NCBI GenBank assembly: GCA_965153455.1
Contig: OZ234497.1
Coordinates: 5,022,001-5,086,000, forward strand
Source of the DNA: Sphagnum compactum
Lineage: Eukaryota; Bryophyta; Sphagnopsida; Sphagnales
Length of the DNA stretch: 64,000 nt
Direction: 5' to 3'
The notes beneath the pieces are model-generated. The model saw only the letters and a program-made list of their open reading frames with translations, was not told the origin of the DNA and searched no databases. Below are positions 27,101 to 38,316 of this stretch, piece after piece; position 1 is the first letter of the stretch; every line of letters begins with the position of its first letter. A program made the position numbers and the translations under genes.

Positions 27101-30100
27101 TTGGGCGGACAGGTGAAGAGCCTGTTCGATCTCTTCGCCGGGAGCGTTCATTCAGTGGATCCTTGACATCTACTGCAGAACGTGCTGTACTAGACTATCG
27201 ACCTGCGAATGGAGTGCAAGCAGTGACTTCCAAACCAGTTGCGGGTACACCCATCTCCACTCTCCTTCATCATCACTCTGTATACTATTCATTATAAATT
27301 AGTTTTTTTTGGCATAAAATTCTTGTGATTCTAGTGTGCAAGCTTCAATTCTAAGCTTGTATCTTTTGAGTACTGGATGCTAGTGTCTCAAACAAATAAC
27401 CCATTTCTCATTTTATTTGTCTATGTTGAAGTTATAGCATTTCAGTAGAGTTACTAAAGCACTTGTGAGGATTCAGTGAACCCCAACACAAATCTATGCA
27501 TAATCTGACCACAGGTAACAAGGAGAGTACAGAGGAGAAGATGAAGTTACAAGCACAGAAAGGACCCATACTTCAGAAGGGCCGTTTCTCTGTGACATCG
27601 GATGATGTGAATTTGGAGGTAAGAAAACCGTAAAGCTTCAGCAATGTGGTTATGGTGTTTTTCATCCCAAGAGATCATGTTCAATGTTTGAAGCAAAACT
27701 TTGAATGAAAGAAACTACAGAGCAGCAGATCAGATTTACTAATGCATCTCAAGTCACAAATATTTGAATTGATTTGTGGTTGGGGTTAAGGGTTTAGGGC
27801 GCCCTGTCACTAAGGCAGAAGCAAAAAAAGTTGTCTGTTTTTTGATGCCATGATACAAGGGTATGAGAGATTTGTTGATGAAAAGTTTTTGAGTATTGGA
27901 ATTGTTGGCATGCATTGCCCCCACTCACGAATCCCATTGGAGATGTTGCTGTACATCTCCAAGTGTTTTCTTTATGACTGTCGACTGATTCATGCCAAAA
28001 AAATGGGTTTGTGTAGGATCCACATCATGCTAGTGGACGCCGAATTCCTGTTCCACAGGTCAGTCTTGTTTCCTGCACTCCTAACTATTACTGTGATGGC
28101 AAAGCAGTGCTGCACTTGTTGCAGTTGATCTCTTCCAATATGGATACCATTAGGCAACAGAAAACCGAGGTCACTAGTTCACCTCCTGTCTGTAACACTA
28201 TAGGACTACTAGTGAAGCGATCAGGCCTGTTGTGTCGTGGTACAAAGGTGACACAATCATGTTCTTCAGTTTCTACTGCTGGAAGTTGATGCTGGATGTG
28301 CTTGTTATGAACATCCCTCTGATATTCACTTTGACTCTTTGAGCTGCTCATTTGGGTACACTGGATCTGCTACTGGCAGAACTATGAATTGGTGGTAGGA
28401 GTGACAAAGCCAGGTTGGAAGGACCTGCTTTAAAGTTTAGGGTTTAGGGCTTGGGTTACAATTTGGGCAGCACAGTTTTTTTTTCCAAGGGATTTTCATC
28501 TTATTTTTGGCTGTGCACATCTTTTACAACTGTTGTGTGCAGACTGGTTCACTTCACAAGTCTGCCAGTGTTGGTGACTGGTCCTCTGAGCGAAGGCAGC
28601 CTGTATGCTTTCCGCCCTTGGCTTCTTGGGTTTCTTTTTTTCTTTTTTCCGCTTTTGCACGATTCTGTTTTTGGGTGTCCCATAAGCTCAGTGAGCTTTT
28701 TATGTGTGGATGTTGCAAAAAATTGCAACTGATGTCATGTTCTTGTGCTTCAGTCATGCAATTCACTCTGCAATGTAGCAGATGTGCGTTCAATGACTTT
28801 AGTCATTGCAAGTGGAACTTCTTTTTTCCAGATCTTGGAATACCATGTGGCTTCTGGAACTTCTGCTGTAGCAAGGGTTTAGGGCTTAGGGTTTGAGTTG
28901 AACCATCCATCACTACAGGTTTTTAAGGACGAGGAGTTATACCAAAAGACACCACAAGACATACAGATTAATTCAGAGGTTACGTCACACAAAACACACT
29001 GTTTGATTCACATGATGATGATGATGATGGGGTGCAGGGATTGCAGCATCAGCCATTTATAGCACAACAACCGCCACCACCACCACCACCACCAACATTG
29101 CCATCACCAAACATCAACTTGACAACACCCATTGCAGCGCTTATTCCACAACTGCAGCACATTCTGCAACAGGGACAGCGACAACAGGTTTGTATTATTT
29201 GCTCTTGGGCTGCATCCAGGTTTGTGAAATTTTCTTTCAGTCAATGTGTTTGCTTCAACCTGAACAAGCTGTGGAGGCAGGGATAAAATCTCCAGTACCT
29301 GCTCCCCTGAGTTCTTCTTGACATGAGAAAGGCTGACAAATGCTCTTTTACTGTTGCAGGAAGATTTGATGAACCTTGTGAACTGCCTTAGTCCAAATGA
29401 TGCCGCCAATTGTGAGTGATAACTCCTTTTCCTCTGACCATGATCATGATCGTGGGTGACTGACATAGTTGAAGGAATTCAAGCTCCTTAGGAATCCATT
29501 TTGACACTTTCTGTGTTGAGAAAAACTGAAGAATCACACGAACTTGAGGGAAACTGGGTTGTGCTCATTTTGTTTAGATGAGAACTACCCATTCTTGAAC
29601 ACTTCTGAGCAGTAGCTACAAAATACACCCCCAAAGTTTTGCACCCACAAAGTGGAGGTCTGCATTGAAGAGTCCTCTTCTGATTTTGGCCATGACACAA
29701 GGACCTGATGCGGTCTAATAATTTCTGTCTAATGTCTCTGAAATGGATGTGTGCCTGCAGTTCAGAATTTGCACTCTTTCTCAAGATACTCAAGAGGATC
29801 AAGTGCAAGCTTTGCTGGTGATTTTTTGGTACGTATACTTCTGGAGTTTGTCACACAGTAGATATGATGGTTTTCTTCATGTATTTTCTAGAGTCTCTTG
29901 ATGGGAGTGAGGCACTGTAGAGTCCTTATGAGAATCTGCAAACCAACCATCCAAGTTCAGGATTTAGAGCTTTGCTGTGGTTTAAGCTCTTCAGAGTGAT
30001 GTGACATGATGGTGACAAAAGGATGGGTCTTAAGCTCTAGTGGGAGTGATGTCTTGGGCCTTAACTTTGCAGATGGACATTGCAACAGACAGGGAACGAG

Positions 30101-31238
30101 ATCTTCTTCACCAAGTGTCTGAACTACAGTCTAGGTAAAGTTTTTCTCTGTTTCTCTTAGGTCCCCTGATGATGCTTGCAGTTTGTGTCCAGAATGACAG
30201 TTCAAACCCATTTATGAGTTCTGAGCGTGCACTTGATTACTGAGATGTTTTGACAAAGATGTCCTGCTTAGTTTTTATATCAAAAAATGAAGAATCTTTA
30301 TGCTGCAGCTGAAGCTCAAAAACCCAGTAGAAAAAATTTGACCATTCTGAGAAATAAATATCGGACAAGGGAAGAGAGAGGTGCATACTGAGTCACAATA
30401 TTGTTCAGCTCTAAAGTCTTTCCCCATGCAACAAAAAAATTGTTTTGTATTGAATCATGTGGTGAAATTCATAGGTGCAACACAAGATTTGTTGTTTCTT
30501 CTGACCCATTGTTGTGTGTTTTGTTTCTCTGGGCTTCTGGGATGCTTTAGGATGGCAACTCTTGTGGATGAGCTGCAAACTGTGAAGCTGAGAAATGTTG
30601 GGGTATGTTCATTTCTCCCATCAAGCTTGGTTTACAGTTTTTTTGGGGGATACTGGGTGGGAATAGCTTGTGTGTCTTGTCAAGAAGATAAGGTGTAGTA
30701 GATATTATATGTATCTTGAAGTGATTGGATTGTGGTAACTTGGAAAATAACAAAGGACTGCAAACGCTGCACACTTTTTCTCCAAAAGCTTTCTTTGAAA
30801 AGTCCTCGCCGAGTAATTGTCTTCAGCAACAGCATTTGTCACAGTGGAATCCTTGGAAGCCCAAACGGATGCTATGAGCACAGCTTAACCACTTGCTCCA
30901 ATGTCATGATCACAGTGATATTGGAGCAAATGGGTATTGAGTTTCCTGCTCAATACTAGGATATTGAACAAGGCTGAAAAAGTTAGGTGCTCAGGTCAGG
31001 AATTAAGGATTTAGGGTTAAGGATTGTAAAAAGAAATGTTGCATTTTGGTTGGCATTGAGTTGTGTGCATCCGCAACTGTTGGAGTGATCACATGGAAAG
31101 CTGTTTGGCAATTTAGCATTTGATGGGTTTTTTCTTCCCTGCTTTTTTCTGCAGCTTGAACGTCAGTTAAATGCCATCTACAACAAAGAAGAAGAGGAGC
31201 GAATACGCAAGGAGGAAGCTGCAAAAGAAGATGGATGA
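21167..31238 (+). CDS. STE20/germinal-centre-type Ser/Thr protein kinase, 24 exons
   Basis: Exons as modelled: 21167-21343, 22365-22619, 22875-22999, 23122-23166, 23483-23564, 23797-23865, 24100-24270, 24425-24490, 24604-24672, 25007-25246, 25419-25501, 26158-26199, 26564-26890, 27081-27244, 27515-27618, 28017-28058, 28543-28602, 28919-28978, 29038-29187, 29360-29411, 29761-29828, 30073-30134, 30551-30602, 31155-31238. All junctions are GT-AG and in frame, giving 882 residues. The kinase domain spans about 18-283: glycine loop [12 protein letters not shown] lysine K48, helix-C Glu E65, HRDVK with D142, DFG with D160, GTPCWMAPE activation segment. It is followed by [22 protein letters not shown] and KSASVGDW motifs shared with plant FRAY/OSR1-like kinases (Arabidopsis At4g24100 group), then a predicted coiled coil at about 775-880. 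It should phosphorylate Ser/Thr in a signalling pathway; the substrate is unknown. Odd points are a long Glu/Arg-rich region at about 495-640 and an eight-proline run near 740. If intron 7 is retained, translation stops 17 codons later, leaving a kinase-only protein. Start: ATG 21167 is the first Met ahead of the domain; the next codon is also ATG. Confidence 0.93.
21711..22002. repeat. Two tandem repeats inside kinase intron 1
   Basis: From 21711 to about 21855 there are two and a half copies of a unit of about 62 bp, with landmarks 'caattcaccagttt' and 'ctcccaactctcctt'. From about 21856 to 22002 there are two copies of a unit of about 78 bp with 'ctcagaagttctcttctt' and 'gaagttaggtcaggatt'. 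Copies are close to identical, so the expansion is recent. Confidence 0.85.
25688..25790. repeat. Three-copy repeat in kinase intron 11
   Basis: Three copies of a unit of about 40 bp sharing 'tttctcaaggtacccagtag', the last one slightly diverged. Confidence 0.75.
28435..28450 (+). repeat. Telomere-like TTTAGGG motifs, kinase intron 16
   Basis: Two adjacent TTTAGGG heptamers on the sense strand. Related single or broken motifs occur in other introns of this gene at about 27782-27800, 28871-28894 and 31009-31020. Confidence 0.8.
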
Positions 31239-32049
31239 AAAATATTTGCTTTGCCAAATCCAAATTGCATTCAATTTCTGATCTTTGTGAGCAAAAACCC
31301 AATCAAAGGCACTAGAGTCCGTGACTATTGCTAGAGTCTGTGACTGTTGTCCCAATAAGAGGTTGCTTGGAGAGTCAAGAAATCTTTCATGGAAATCTGA
31401 TGGATTTGGGTTGTCGAATCTGCTTAGAAGAAAATTAGTTGGAGAGAGGTGAAAAACACTAGTGAATCTTCCCGGGAAACATTTCAGCTTAGTCACCATA
31501 AAAAGAACCCCATCTTTAGCAGTTTTTTCTCTTTGATTCAAATGGCCTGTTTGTAACAAGACCATGCAAGGTAGAAACAAAAATGAGGCAGTTGCAATGT
31601 CTTGAGGGGAGTCTTGTAGCGACACTCCCAGATAAAGAGTTCCCTGCACTGACAGAACACACCCTGGGCCTGGAGCACTGGGGCTCGATTCAGGCAGAAA
31701 TGCTGAAGGCACATCTCCATGTTCTGACCCCACTTTCTGTAAGGAAATTTTTGAATGACAGTTGCATCCTATGTTTGTGCACTTGGTTGGCTGTTTGTTT
31801 TTTGGCATATTATCTTGTTTATCTGTCTATCCATTGACACAGAGAAACCAGCCCCATAGATCTGGTTAAGTTCGGTAACCACCCAGCTGATACCTCATCC
31901 ATAACTGATTTGTAAGGAGAGTCTCACTAACATGGTAGCAAGAGCTCCCCAATTATGTAATGACCTGCCAGAAATTTTGCAGTGTATCTGGAGGTAACCT
32001 TATAAAGCATATTTTTCATCCAGGAGCAGGGAGGCCATTTCGTTTTTCG
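31239..32049 (+). other. 3' untranslated region and flank of the kinase gene
   Basis: Mixed-composition sequence directly after the kinase stop codon. A 213-codon open frame on the opposite strand covers the last exon and this region. It has no domain and is most simply a chance frame. No clear poly(A) site could be placed. Confidence 0.4.
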
Positions 32050-32245
32050 TTGAGTTTGGTTGTGTACTCCGTACTCAGGGAGCTTGGTCATATATTCCAT
32101 ATTTGGTGAGCTTGGTTGTGTACTCTATACATATTTTAGTGAGCTCGGTCATGTATCCCATACATATTTGGGGAGCTTGGTTGTGTATTCTGTATTTGGT
32201 GAGCTTGGTTGTGTACTCCATATTCAGGGAGCTTGGTCTTGCCAA
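32050..32245 (+). repeat. Minisatellite, about 30-45 bp unit
   Basis: Five to six variants of a unit built on 'gagcttggttgtgtactcca' followed by 'tacatattt' or 'tattcaggg' type spacers. Variants 'gagctcggtcatgtatccca' alternate with the main form. Confidence 0.85.
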
Positions 32246-34130
32246 ACATGACTACCGCTTCTTCAACACATTCCTGATCAACAACCCATTGTCGTCCTCA
32301 ACTACAATTGTACAGTTGCAAAAAGCTAGTAAGCATGGACAATTAGCATCTGATCAACAGATCTCAAGTTCTAAGATCATCCACCTAGCACCCAACAAGC
32401 CACAACTGGTGTGCTTCTGATCGGTACCTGCAATGGTTACAAACTTCCATTGATATAAATTGGACTACATGAAGCTGCTACTTACAGTGGGAGCTCGGTT
32501 AACTTTCACCTTTCGAAGTATTAAAAATGCAATGTGATATGAAAATTTTCACTGTCACAAACTATACACTAACAAATGTTAAACATTTAAGTGCTACAAA
32601 TATGTTTAAGTGCTACAAATTTTTTACTCCAAATGGGTTGGATAAGTGTTAAGAATAAACATTTAAATATTACAAACTTTTTTACTCCAACCGATTTGTG
32701 TAAAGTGTTAAAATTGAGGATTTAACAAATTAAGATCCTAAGAACCTAATCACACGAAATACACCATGATGTGACCCATAATAACTAATAAAAAAAAACA
32801 CGTCATCACCTTATATTAATGTGGTCACAATTTGTTTATTAAAATCATCAACCAATTTTAAGTCCTAACCATGAAATTCATTGATTTCTAATGACCATTT
32901 TCACAAATTTAACTTGATCACTTGGGCGATCAATTGATTAGTTGTGCAACGTATAATTCAATGTTGACAAGTTTTTAGAAATTAAGTAGATTCAAGTCTA
33001 AGTTGAATAGTTCAAATTCCAACCTAGCTCAGTTTCAAGTTTTGTTCAAATTGTTGTTCAAGCTTAGTCATGAGGCAATTGAGTTCTTTTCAAAAATGGA
33101 ATTCAACCTTAAATAAAAAGTGTTGTTTTATTTAGAATAGATTCAAATTCTCTAGGTAGATAAATATAATTTTATTTATTTATAAGTGCAAGTTGTGCTT
33201 ATGTATTTTATGATTTTTATTGGCTTTGAATGGTTATACATAATTTCAATGACGAAATTTTGAGGAGCTGGTATATAGATGATTTTGCATAATCTTTTGT
33301 AGGTTCTTAAAATTTATTGTACGATCATCCCTCGACAATTTCAAGAACAATTTTAGAGACAACTCATAACTATTTCATCATTTCCTAACTTAATTACCTC
33401 ATTTTCTTAATAATTACCTTATTCCTTTCTCTTACCCATCAGTAAGAATATGAAATAAAATCTTGTTTCATTTTCAAACTTAACTATCTCATTCCTTTAC
33501 TAATAACTATCTCAATTTTTCTTTTCTTTTTTTAATAACTACCTCCCTCTTTTACTTTACCCACCATGGATATAATTTTTAAATATAACTTAAATTAAAT
33601 TTTAAATTAATATAAATAATAACAAAATATTGAAAACCAAATGGGAACGTGATAAATAAAAGAAAGGTTGAACATCTCTGGCAGTGCATAGCAACAAGGA
33701 GCCCAAGTTAATATTATATAGTCTGTCTCAAGAATTGAAGTGATATTACACCCAAAAAAAAAATTATGTTGAATTGTTTGTAAGGAGATGAAACCAAACT
33801 TTATGAAATTATTTATGTAAATTCAAATCCTTTGAAAGGAGATTGAATCATTTTGAGATTCAAGGAAAATTTGAAAGAAACTATGGGCATTGCTGGATCA
33901 ACTTTTTTTTTTTTTTTTTTTAGATGCTAGTTTTTTTTCATGTGGAGATTCGTACTTATTCAGGCCGCAGCTGATCTTCTACTTGACAACTAGATTGCAA
34001 GAAACAACTCACGGACGGGCGTAGCTTGCCACTTTGAATGTGGTCTACATCCACCAGAGACTCCTTGCACCATACTGCAGTCCGCAACATGATGCTTGAT
34101 TGATCCAAGTATTTGTTGGAGAATCGACCA
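32246..34130. other. Intergenic, very AT-rich
   Basis: No supported gene. It contains a run of about 20 T near 33903-33922. It separates the convergent ends of the kinase gene (+) and the RRM gene (-). Confidence 0.5.
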
Positions 34131-34324
34131 GTGAACTAGATCAATGTGTGAATGATCAAGCTTTCAATCAGTACATTGTGAACTAGATCAATGTGTGAAT
34201 TATGATCAAGCTTTCAATCAGTACATAGTGAACTAAATCAATGTGTGAATGATCAAGCTTTCAATCAGTACATAGTGAACTAGATCAATGTGTGAATTAT
34301 GATCAAGCTTTCAATCAGTACATG
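34131..34324 (-). repeat. Alternating 47/50 bp tandem array next to the RRM gene stop
   Basis: Four nearly identical units begin at 34131, 34178, 34228 and 34275 with 'gtgaactagatcaatgtgtg' or a one-base variant. Units 1 and 3 are 47 bp. Units 2 and 4 are 50 bp because of an extra 'tta' before 'tgatcaagctttcaatcag'. The array is thus a duplicated 97 bp dimer. It begins about 30 bp beyond the stop codon of the minus-strand RRM gene, so it probably lies in its 3' untranslated region. Confidence 0.95.
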
Positions 34325-34355
34325 ATTCAGCCGCCCGCGTGATGGAAAACATCTG

Positions 34356-35237
34356 CTAGCGCCTAGTCCGTCGTCGACTATACGGAATTGCTCGTTTCAC
34401 CTCCACCATTGCTCCATGGATAAGGTGGAAAGCTCTATTACGACCCGGAGGCATTGCAGCATCTAGTGCTTGTTTGGAATTGAAGCTTACAAAACCGTAG
34501 CCGCTGCCTGTAGCAGCAGCTTGGTCAAGACTACTTTGTGATCTAGTGCTGCCATCATGATGATCATATTGCGGCCGCCTTTCACCATTAAAGCCGTGCA
34601 CTCTCACTTTCGTGACTGTGCCGAACTGACTAAAGAATGTCTCCAGCATTTCTGCTGTAACTGATTCACGTAATCGACTCACGAAAAGGCGTGGTGATTC
34701 CTCGACTTGCGAATATTGCTGCTGATCTACAAAAGTAGCATCATCTTGCAGGGGTCGATCCCACTGAAGGCGGCCCACTTCGACTTGTACACTGTCGATG
34801 ATGTGCGTGCTTTGTGCCATGGCAAACTCGACATCTCTGGGATGGTTGAAGCTCACGATCCCAAGTCCTGCAGAAACTCCTCTGTATTTGGGGATGAGCG
34901 CGTCCTTCACGCTCCCGAAGCGACTGAAATGACCACATAAAGCTTCACTTGTTGTGGACATACTGAGGTTTCTAATCAACACCCCGCTGCATGCAGCTAC
35001 GTAGTGGTCAGAACGTCTAGTACTGGCAACCTGCACATGAGCCATATGGCCTTGAACTTGGACACCCCGGTAGCTTACTAGTTTCACTTGAATCTGAGCT
35101 GCAACACCTTCTGCAAAACTACGATCGCAGATATCCAAGATCGCTCCAATCCAAGTAGAGACTGAAGACGAAACTTGCAAAATGAACACAGATGTAAAAC
35201 CCCGAATATCGCAGCACGATATGAATGAATCGCACAT
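34356..35237 (-). CDS. Single-exon RNA-binding protein with two RRM domains
   Basis: The open frame encodes 293 residues with no intron. RRM1 spans about 85-157, with RNP2-like VLIRNL (86-91) and RNP1-like AGLGIVSF (123-130). RRM2 spans about 183-283, with RNP2 LFVSRL (184-189) and RNP1 GYGFVSF (246-252). An insertion of about 27 residues rich in polar residues lies between the middle strands of RRM2. Residues 1-80 match nothing I recognise. The tail is basic (YSRRRTRR). The protein is expected to bind single-stranded RNA, as hnRNP-like proteins do, in nucleus or cytoplasm; its target cannot be told. Codons are richer in G+C and CG than the surrounding DNA. A TATA box lies about 225 bp upstream. 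Lack of introns beside two heavily split genes suggests a retrocopy or a naturally intronless gene. A spliced upstream exon cannot be excluded. Confidence 0.85.
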   Translation of the reverse strand: MCDSFISCCDIRGFTSVFILQVSSSVSTWIGAILDICDRSFAEGVAAQIQVKLVSYRGVQVQGHMAHVQVASTRRSDHYVAACSGVLIRNLSMSTTSEALCGHFSRFGSVKDALIPKYRGVSAGLGIVSFNHPRDVEFAMAQSTHIIDSVQVEVGRLQWDRPLQDDATFVDQQQYSQVEESPRLFVSRLRESVTAEMLETFFSQFGTVTKVRVHGFNGERRPQYDHHDGSTRSQSSLDQAAATGSGYGFVSFNSKQALDAAMPPGRNRAFHLIHGAMVEVKRAIPYSRRRTRR

Positions 35238-35456
35238 CGATCAGACTGAAAAACTGCCAGAGCAACAAGATCTTCGATTCTATCAGGTGCTAGTAAGAAG
35301 ATGATGCAATGCTAGAAGACTCGCTGGAGAGATCTAGAGCAAAAAAATTAATGTGCAGCACGACAGATAGGTTACGCACGACGACAAAAGGCAATGAGCG
35401 CGAGAGATGCCGGGGGGAGGGTACTGGGAACTAAGAAGGGCAGGCAGCAAGCTGCT

Positions 35457-35468
35457 GCCTTTATAGTG
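35457..35468 (-). promoter_or_regulatory. TATA box of the RRM gene
   Basis: The minus strand reads 'cactataaaggc', a good plant TATA box. With the usual spacing, transcription would start near 35430, giving a leader of about 195 nt before the ATG at 35237. Confidence 0.6.
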
Positions 35469-35639
35469 ATGAGGGTCGAAGTCCCTACTGTTGGGTTCTA
35501 CGGAATAGCCTCGGCAACCCAGAGAGTACTGATCGGTCCGCTCGGTGTCGACTGTCTTGTTGGACTCAGAGCTTCAGCAGGTGTTTCTCCAATAATCCAC
35601 ATGTACAAGGTTACAATACTTTGTCGCTAGCTGCACTAT

Positions 35640-37318
35640 ACTAGGTGGTGGAATCATGCATGCATATTGTTTCAACATAAATCAATCACGTCTAGTACAA
35701 TATTCCCATCTCTCCAGAATTCATCTTCCAATCTTAATTATATATTGCTGGATGCAGCTGATGATCTACATGATACAGTTAATTAAATCTCGCCAATATT
35801 CACTTAAAATGTTCCAAGCATTGTGCACCTGATCAGACTAGGACGACGATCCTGCAGCTGCTGCACACTAGTATATACTACAGTACACAACAAGAGCAAT
35901 ATATAGCAGCTTGTAATTGCTCCTTGCTGTTGCTGCTGGTGATCGCAGAGCATATCTCAGGAGCAATTCACTTGCACTGCAGAATATGATGGTCGACACT
36001 ACAAGAGAATGTGATTTTTGTGGCAATTTTTTTTTGTTATAGCCAAAGTGGCAAATGATCCATAGGAAGATAAATTAGCCAAATTTTGACTACAAGCTAA
36101 ATGTGAAACTAATTTTTTTATAATAAATATTCTATATTTTTGGGCTACCTACTTGAACCATGTATTAAAAATCTGGTGATTTTTTTAGTATTCTGGTGGA
36201 ATTCTGGCTATTCAAACTATCAAAAAAGCACATGATTTTAGCACTTTTAATTTTTAATAATTTGTATTTTGGCCAAATTATAACCAGTGAAAAAAAAAGG
36301 CTGGTCAGATTCAGAGTCTCTATGAATTGATCTCTTAGGTAAGGGGCAGCTGAACAACACATTTCTGTCAAATAATTAATTAACTTTGAAGATCCTCCCA
36401 TGTTGAAAAATTGAATATTTCAATGGATTTTAGTATTTCCCTTCACAAAATTTTGTCTTTTGAATTTTTTATTTATTTCAACATATTTATAAATAATATA
36501 ATTAGTGAAAAAGCTGCCAAAATACTATGGTATATATCACCAAGGTACTATAATATATATCGTATCCAAAATAGTGTGCAAGCTATTTCCTTGCCCTCCC
36601 TCGCCTATCCTATTATTATTTATAAGGAAGGCAATTTGTTTTGTCATCTTGAGATCTCCAAGAGGGCCTGACTATCTTCTTGGAGCACCGATGTTCTTGA
36701 TACAGCTAAAAAGCTGTAGACAAGTAGATGGTGCACTCCGGGTGATCTTGTGATGTTTAGAGTTTAGACTTGCAATTTACAATGCAAGGGTTATTGAATT
36801 TTGAGTATTTTCACCATTGGCAATTCAATAAAAATTTGAAAATAAATACTTAAGGACTTCCGGAGTGCCTTTTTGCTTGCTACATGATGATCAACAAGCC
36901 CTCAATAATGATCAACTCTGGGTTTGACAAGGTAATTTCAGATCATGGTGCAGTAGTTATGGAGTTTTGAGTAATTTTTGTCATTGAAACTTCAATAAAA
37001 ATTTCAAAAAATCAAATCTTTAAGGTAATTTGTTTTCACACAAATGTGTTACAATATGCGCTCTTGATGACATATGCCACACGTGTAAACATTGAATATT
37101 GTCCAACAAGGATCAGTGTACAATGATTGAAAGATCAATTAAATGTTATCACATTGTCTATTCATTGTGACTAGCCAATCAAAATCAATCATATTTTCTT
37201 GTATCATCCCTTTTGACGAGTAATGTATCCTATGCATACAATACAAGAGAATGTATGTGTATAGAGTTGTCTGTAAAGTCACCCTGTCTTTGCCCTCCCC
37301 TTCACCCACTATCTCTCT
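35640..37318. other. Intergenic, no supported gene
   Basis: The section nearest the RRM promoter (to about 36000) has several 'gcagctgctg' and 'ttgctgctgg' motifs. Beyond that the sequence is AT-rich with no recognisable coding region. Confidence 0.4.
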
Positions 37319-37516
37319 TTCAGTGGTATCCACAAAGTAATGAAACTTTCTTAAATCTCAGTATGAAATGCTGAAATTCAGCATTTCATGCACAAGGTTC
37401 GAGAGTAATTGTAGTAGTTGTACAGGTAGGAGCAATGAAAATATATCTAGGAACAGTGGAATCGCTCAGGAAAAAGGAGAGAGAGGATGAAACTCAGTCT
37501 ACCACCAAAATTGGTG
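37319..37516 (+). repeat. Dispersed repeat, copy B, with near-perfect palindrome
   Basis: Same-orientation match to 7840-8056. At about 37362-37388 it contains a palindrome of two 13 bp arms ('atgaaatgctgaa' and its complement), able to form a hairpin or cruciform. In copy A the corresponding part is expanded and degraded. Confidence 0.7.
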
Positions 37517-38167
37517 AAAAACTAGTTTAGATCCCAGTTATTTCGTTTTGTAAAGTTTTCATTCAGAGTTATGTGCTTGATGCCCTATTATGCCAAAACT
37601 GGCCATTCTTGCCCCCTAATCCCATGACTTTTGGATAACTATAATTTATGTGTCACAATTTAATGTCAAATTGCAACTTTAACACAATTTATGTCACAAT
37701 AAACACCACATACTGTAAATTGTAATTGATGAAACCATAAAGTTTACCTCACACGTGTCATGTGCTTGTCACATGTCATGAGCCTTTTGTCTCAAAAAAA
37801 AAACCACATTCTCTTGTAATAATGATATTTAAAAAATCCAAACTCAATTTCACATTATTTAAAACTTGAACTTCATTCAAATTAAATTTTACAATCCATA
37901 GTTTACAATCCACTATGCTTCTGCTGGTAATAGAATTGCTCTCAGATTGCTTCAAAGTTCTTAGACTTTCACAAAAAGTTCTTTTGTTCCGATTTCTCAC
38001 CTAAGTTGCAAAGATTGCTTAGAAATTTTGGATATATTAAAGTCACTTGTAAGTCTAATGAGGAGCCATAATTTTGGAGAAATTGGTGATGAGATCAAAA
38101 CTGGGAACGAACAAAGTACATGGAAGAAAGTTGGGAGACTAAACTCCCAAATTTTTCCCCTGCAAAA

Positions 38168-38316
38168 CTGGTCCTCAAAGGAATGACTTTCACTACCAAT
38201 TTTACGTTTGCCATACCTGAACCATGGCTTCATTGTTACTAACTCTTCACAGAACCAGTCCTCGAATGAAGGAATTTCACTCCCAATTTTGGATTTGCCT
38301 TACCTGCACAGCTTCA
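38168..38316. repeat. Direct duplication, about 80 bp
   Basis: The run from 'actggtcctcaaagga' through 'ccaattttacgtttgcca' to 'ggcttcattg' is repeated as 'accagtcctcgaatga', 'ccaattttggatttgcct' and 'agcttcatgg'. Confidence 0.7.

Noticed and set aside
31167-31808. 213-codon open frame on the minus strand over the kinase 3' end
   Set aside because: It overlaps the last kinase exon and the probable 3' UTR, shows no domain, and has no promoter signal. A chance frame is simpler.
31845-31915. Sequence with 'ggttaagttcggtaacc' that recalls 5S rRNA
   Set aside because: Unlike the copy at 44485, it does not align with 5S beyond a few bases on either side.
35394-35630. 78-codon plus-strand frame upstream of the RRM gene
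   Set aside because: It covers the TATA box and promoter of the minus-strand gene and has no recognised domain.
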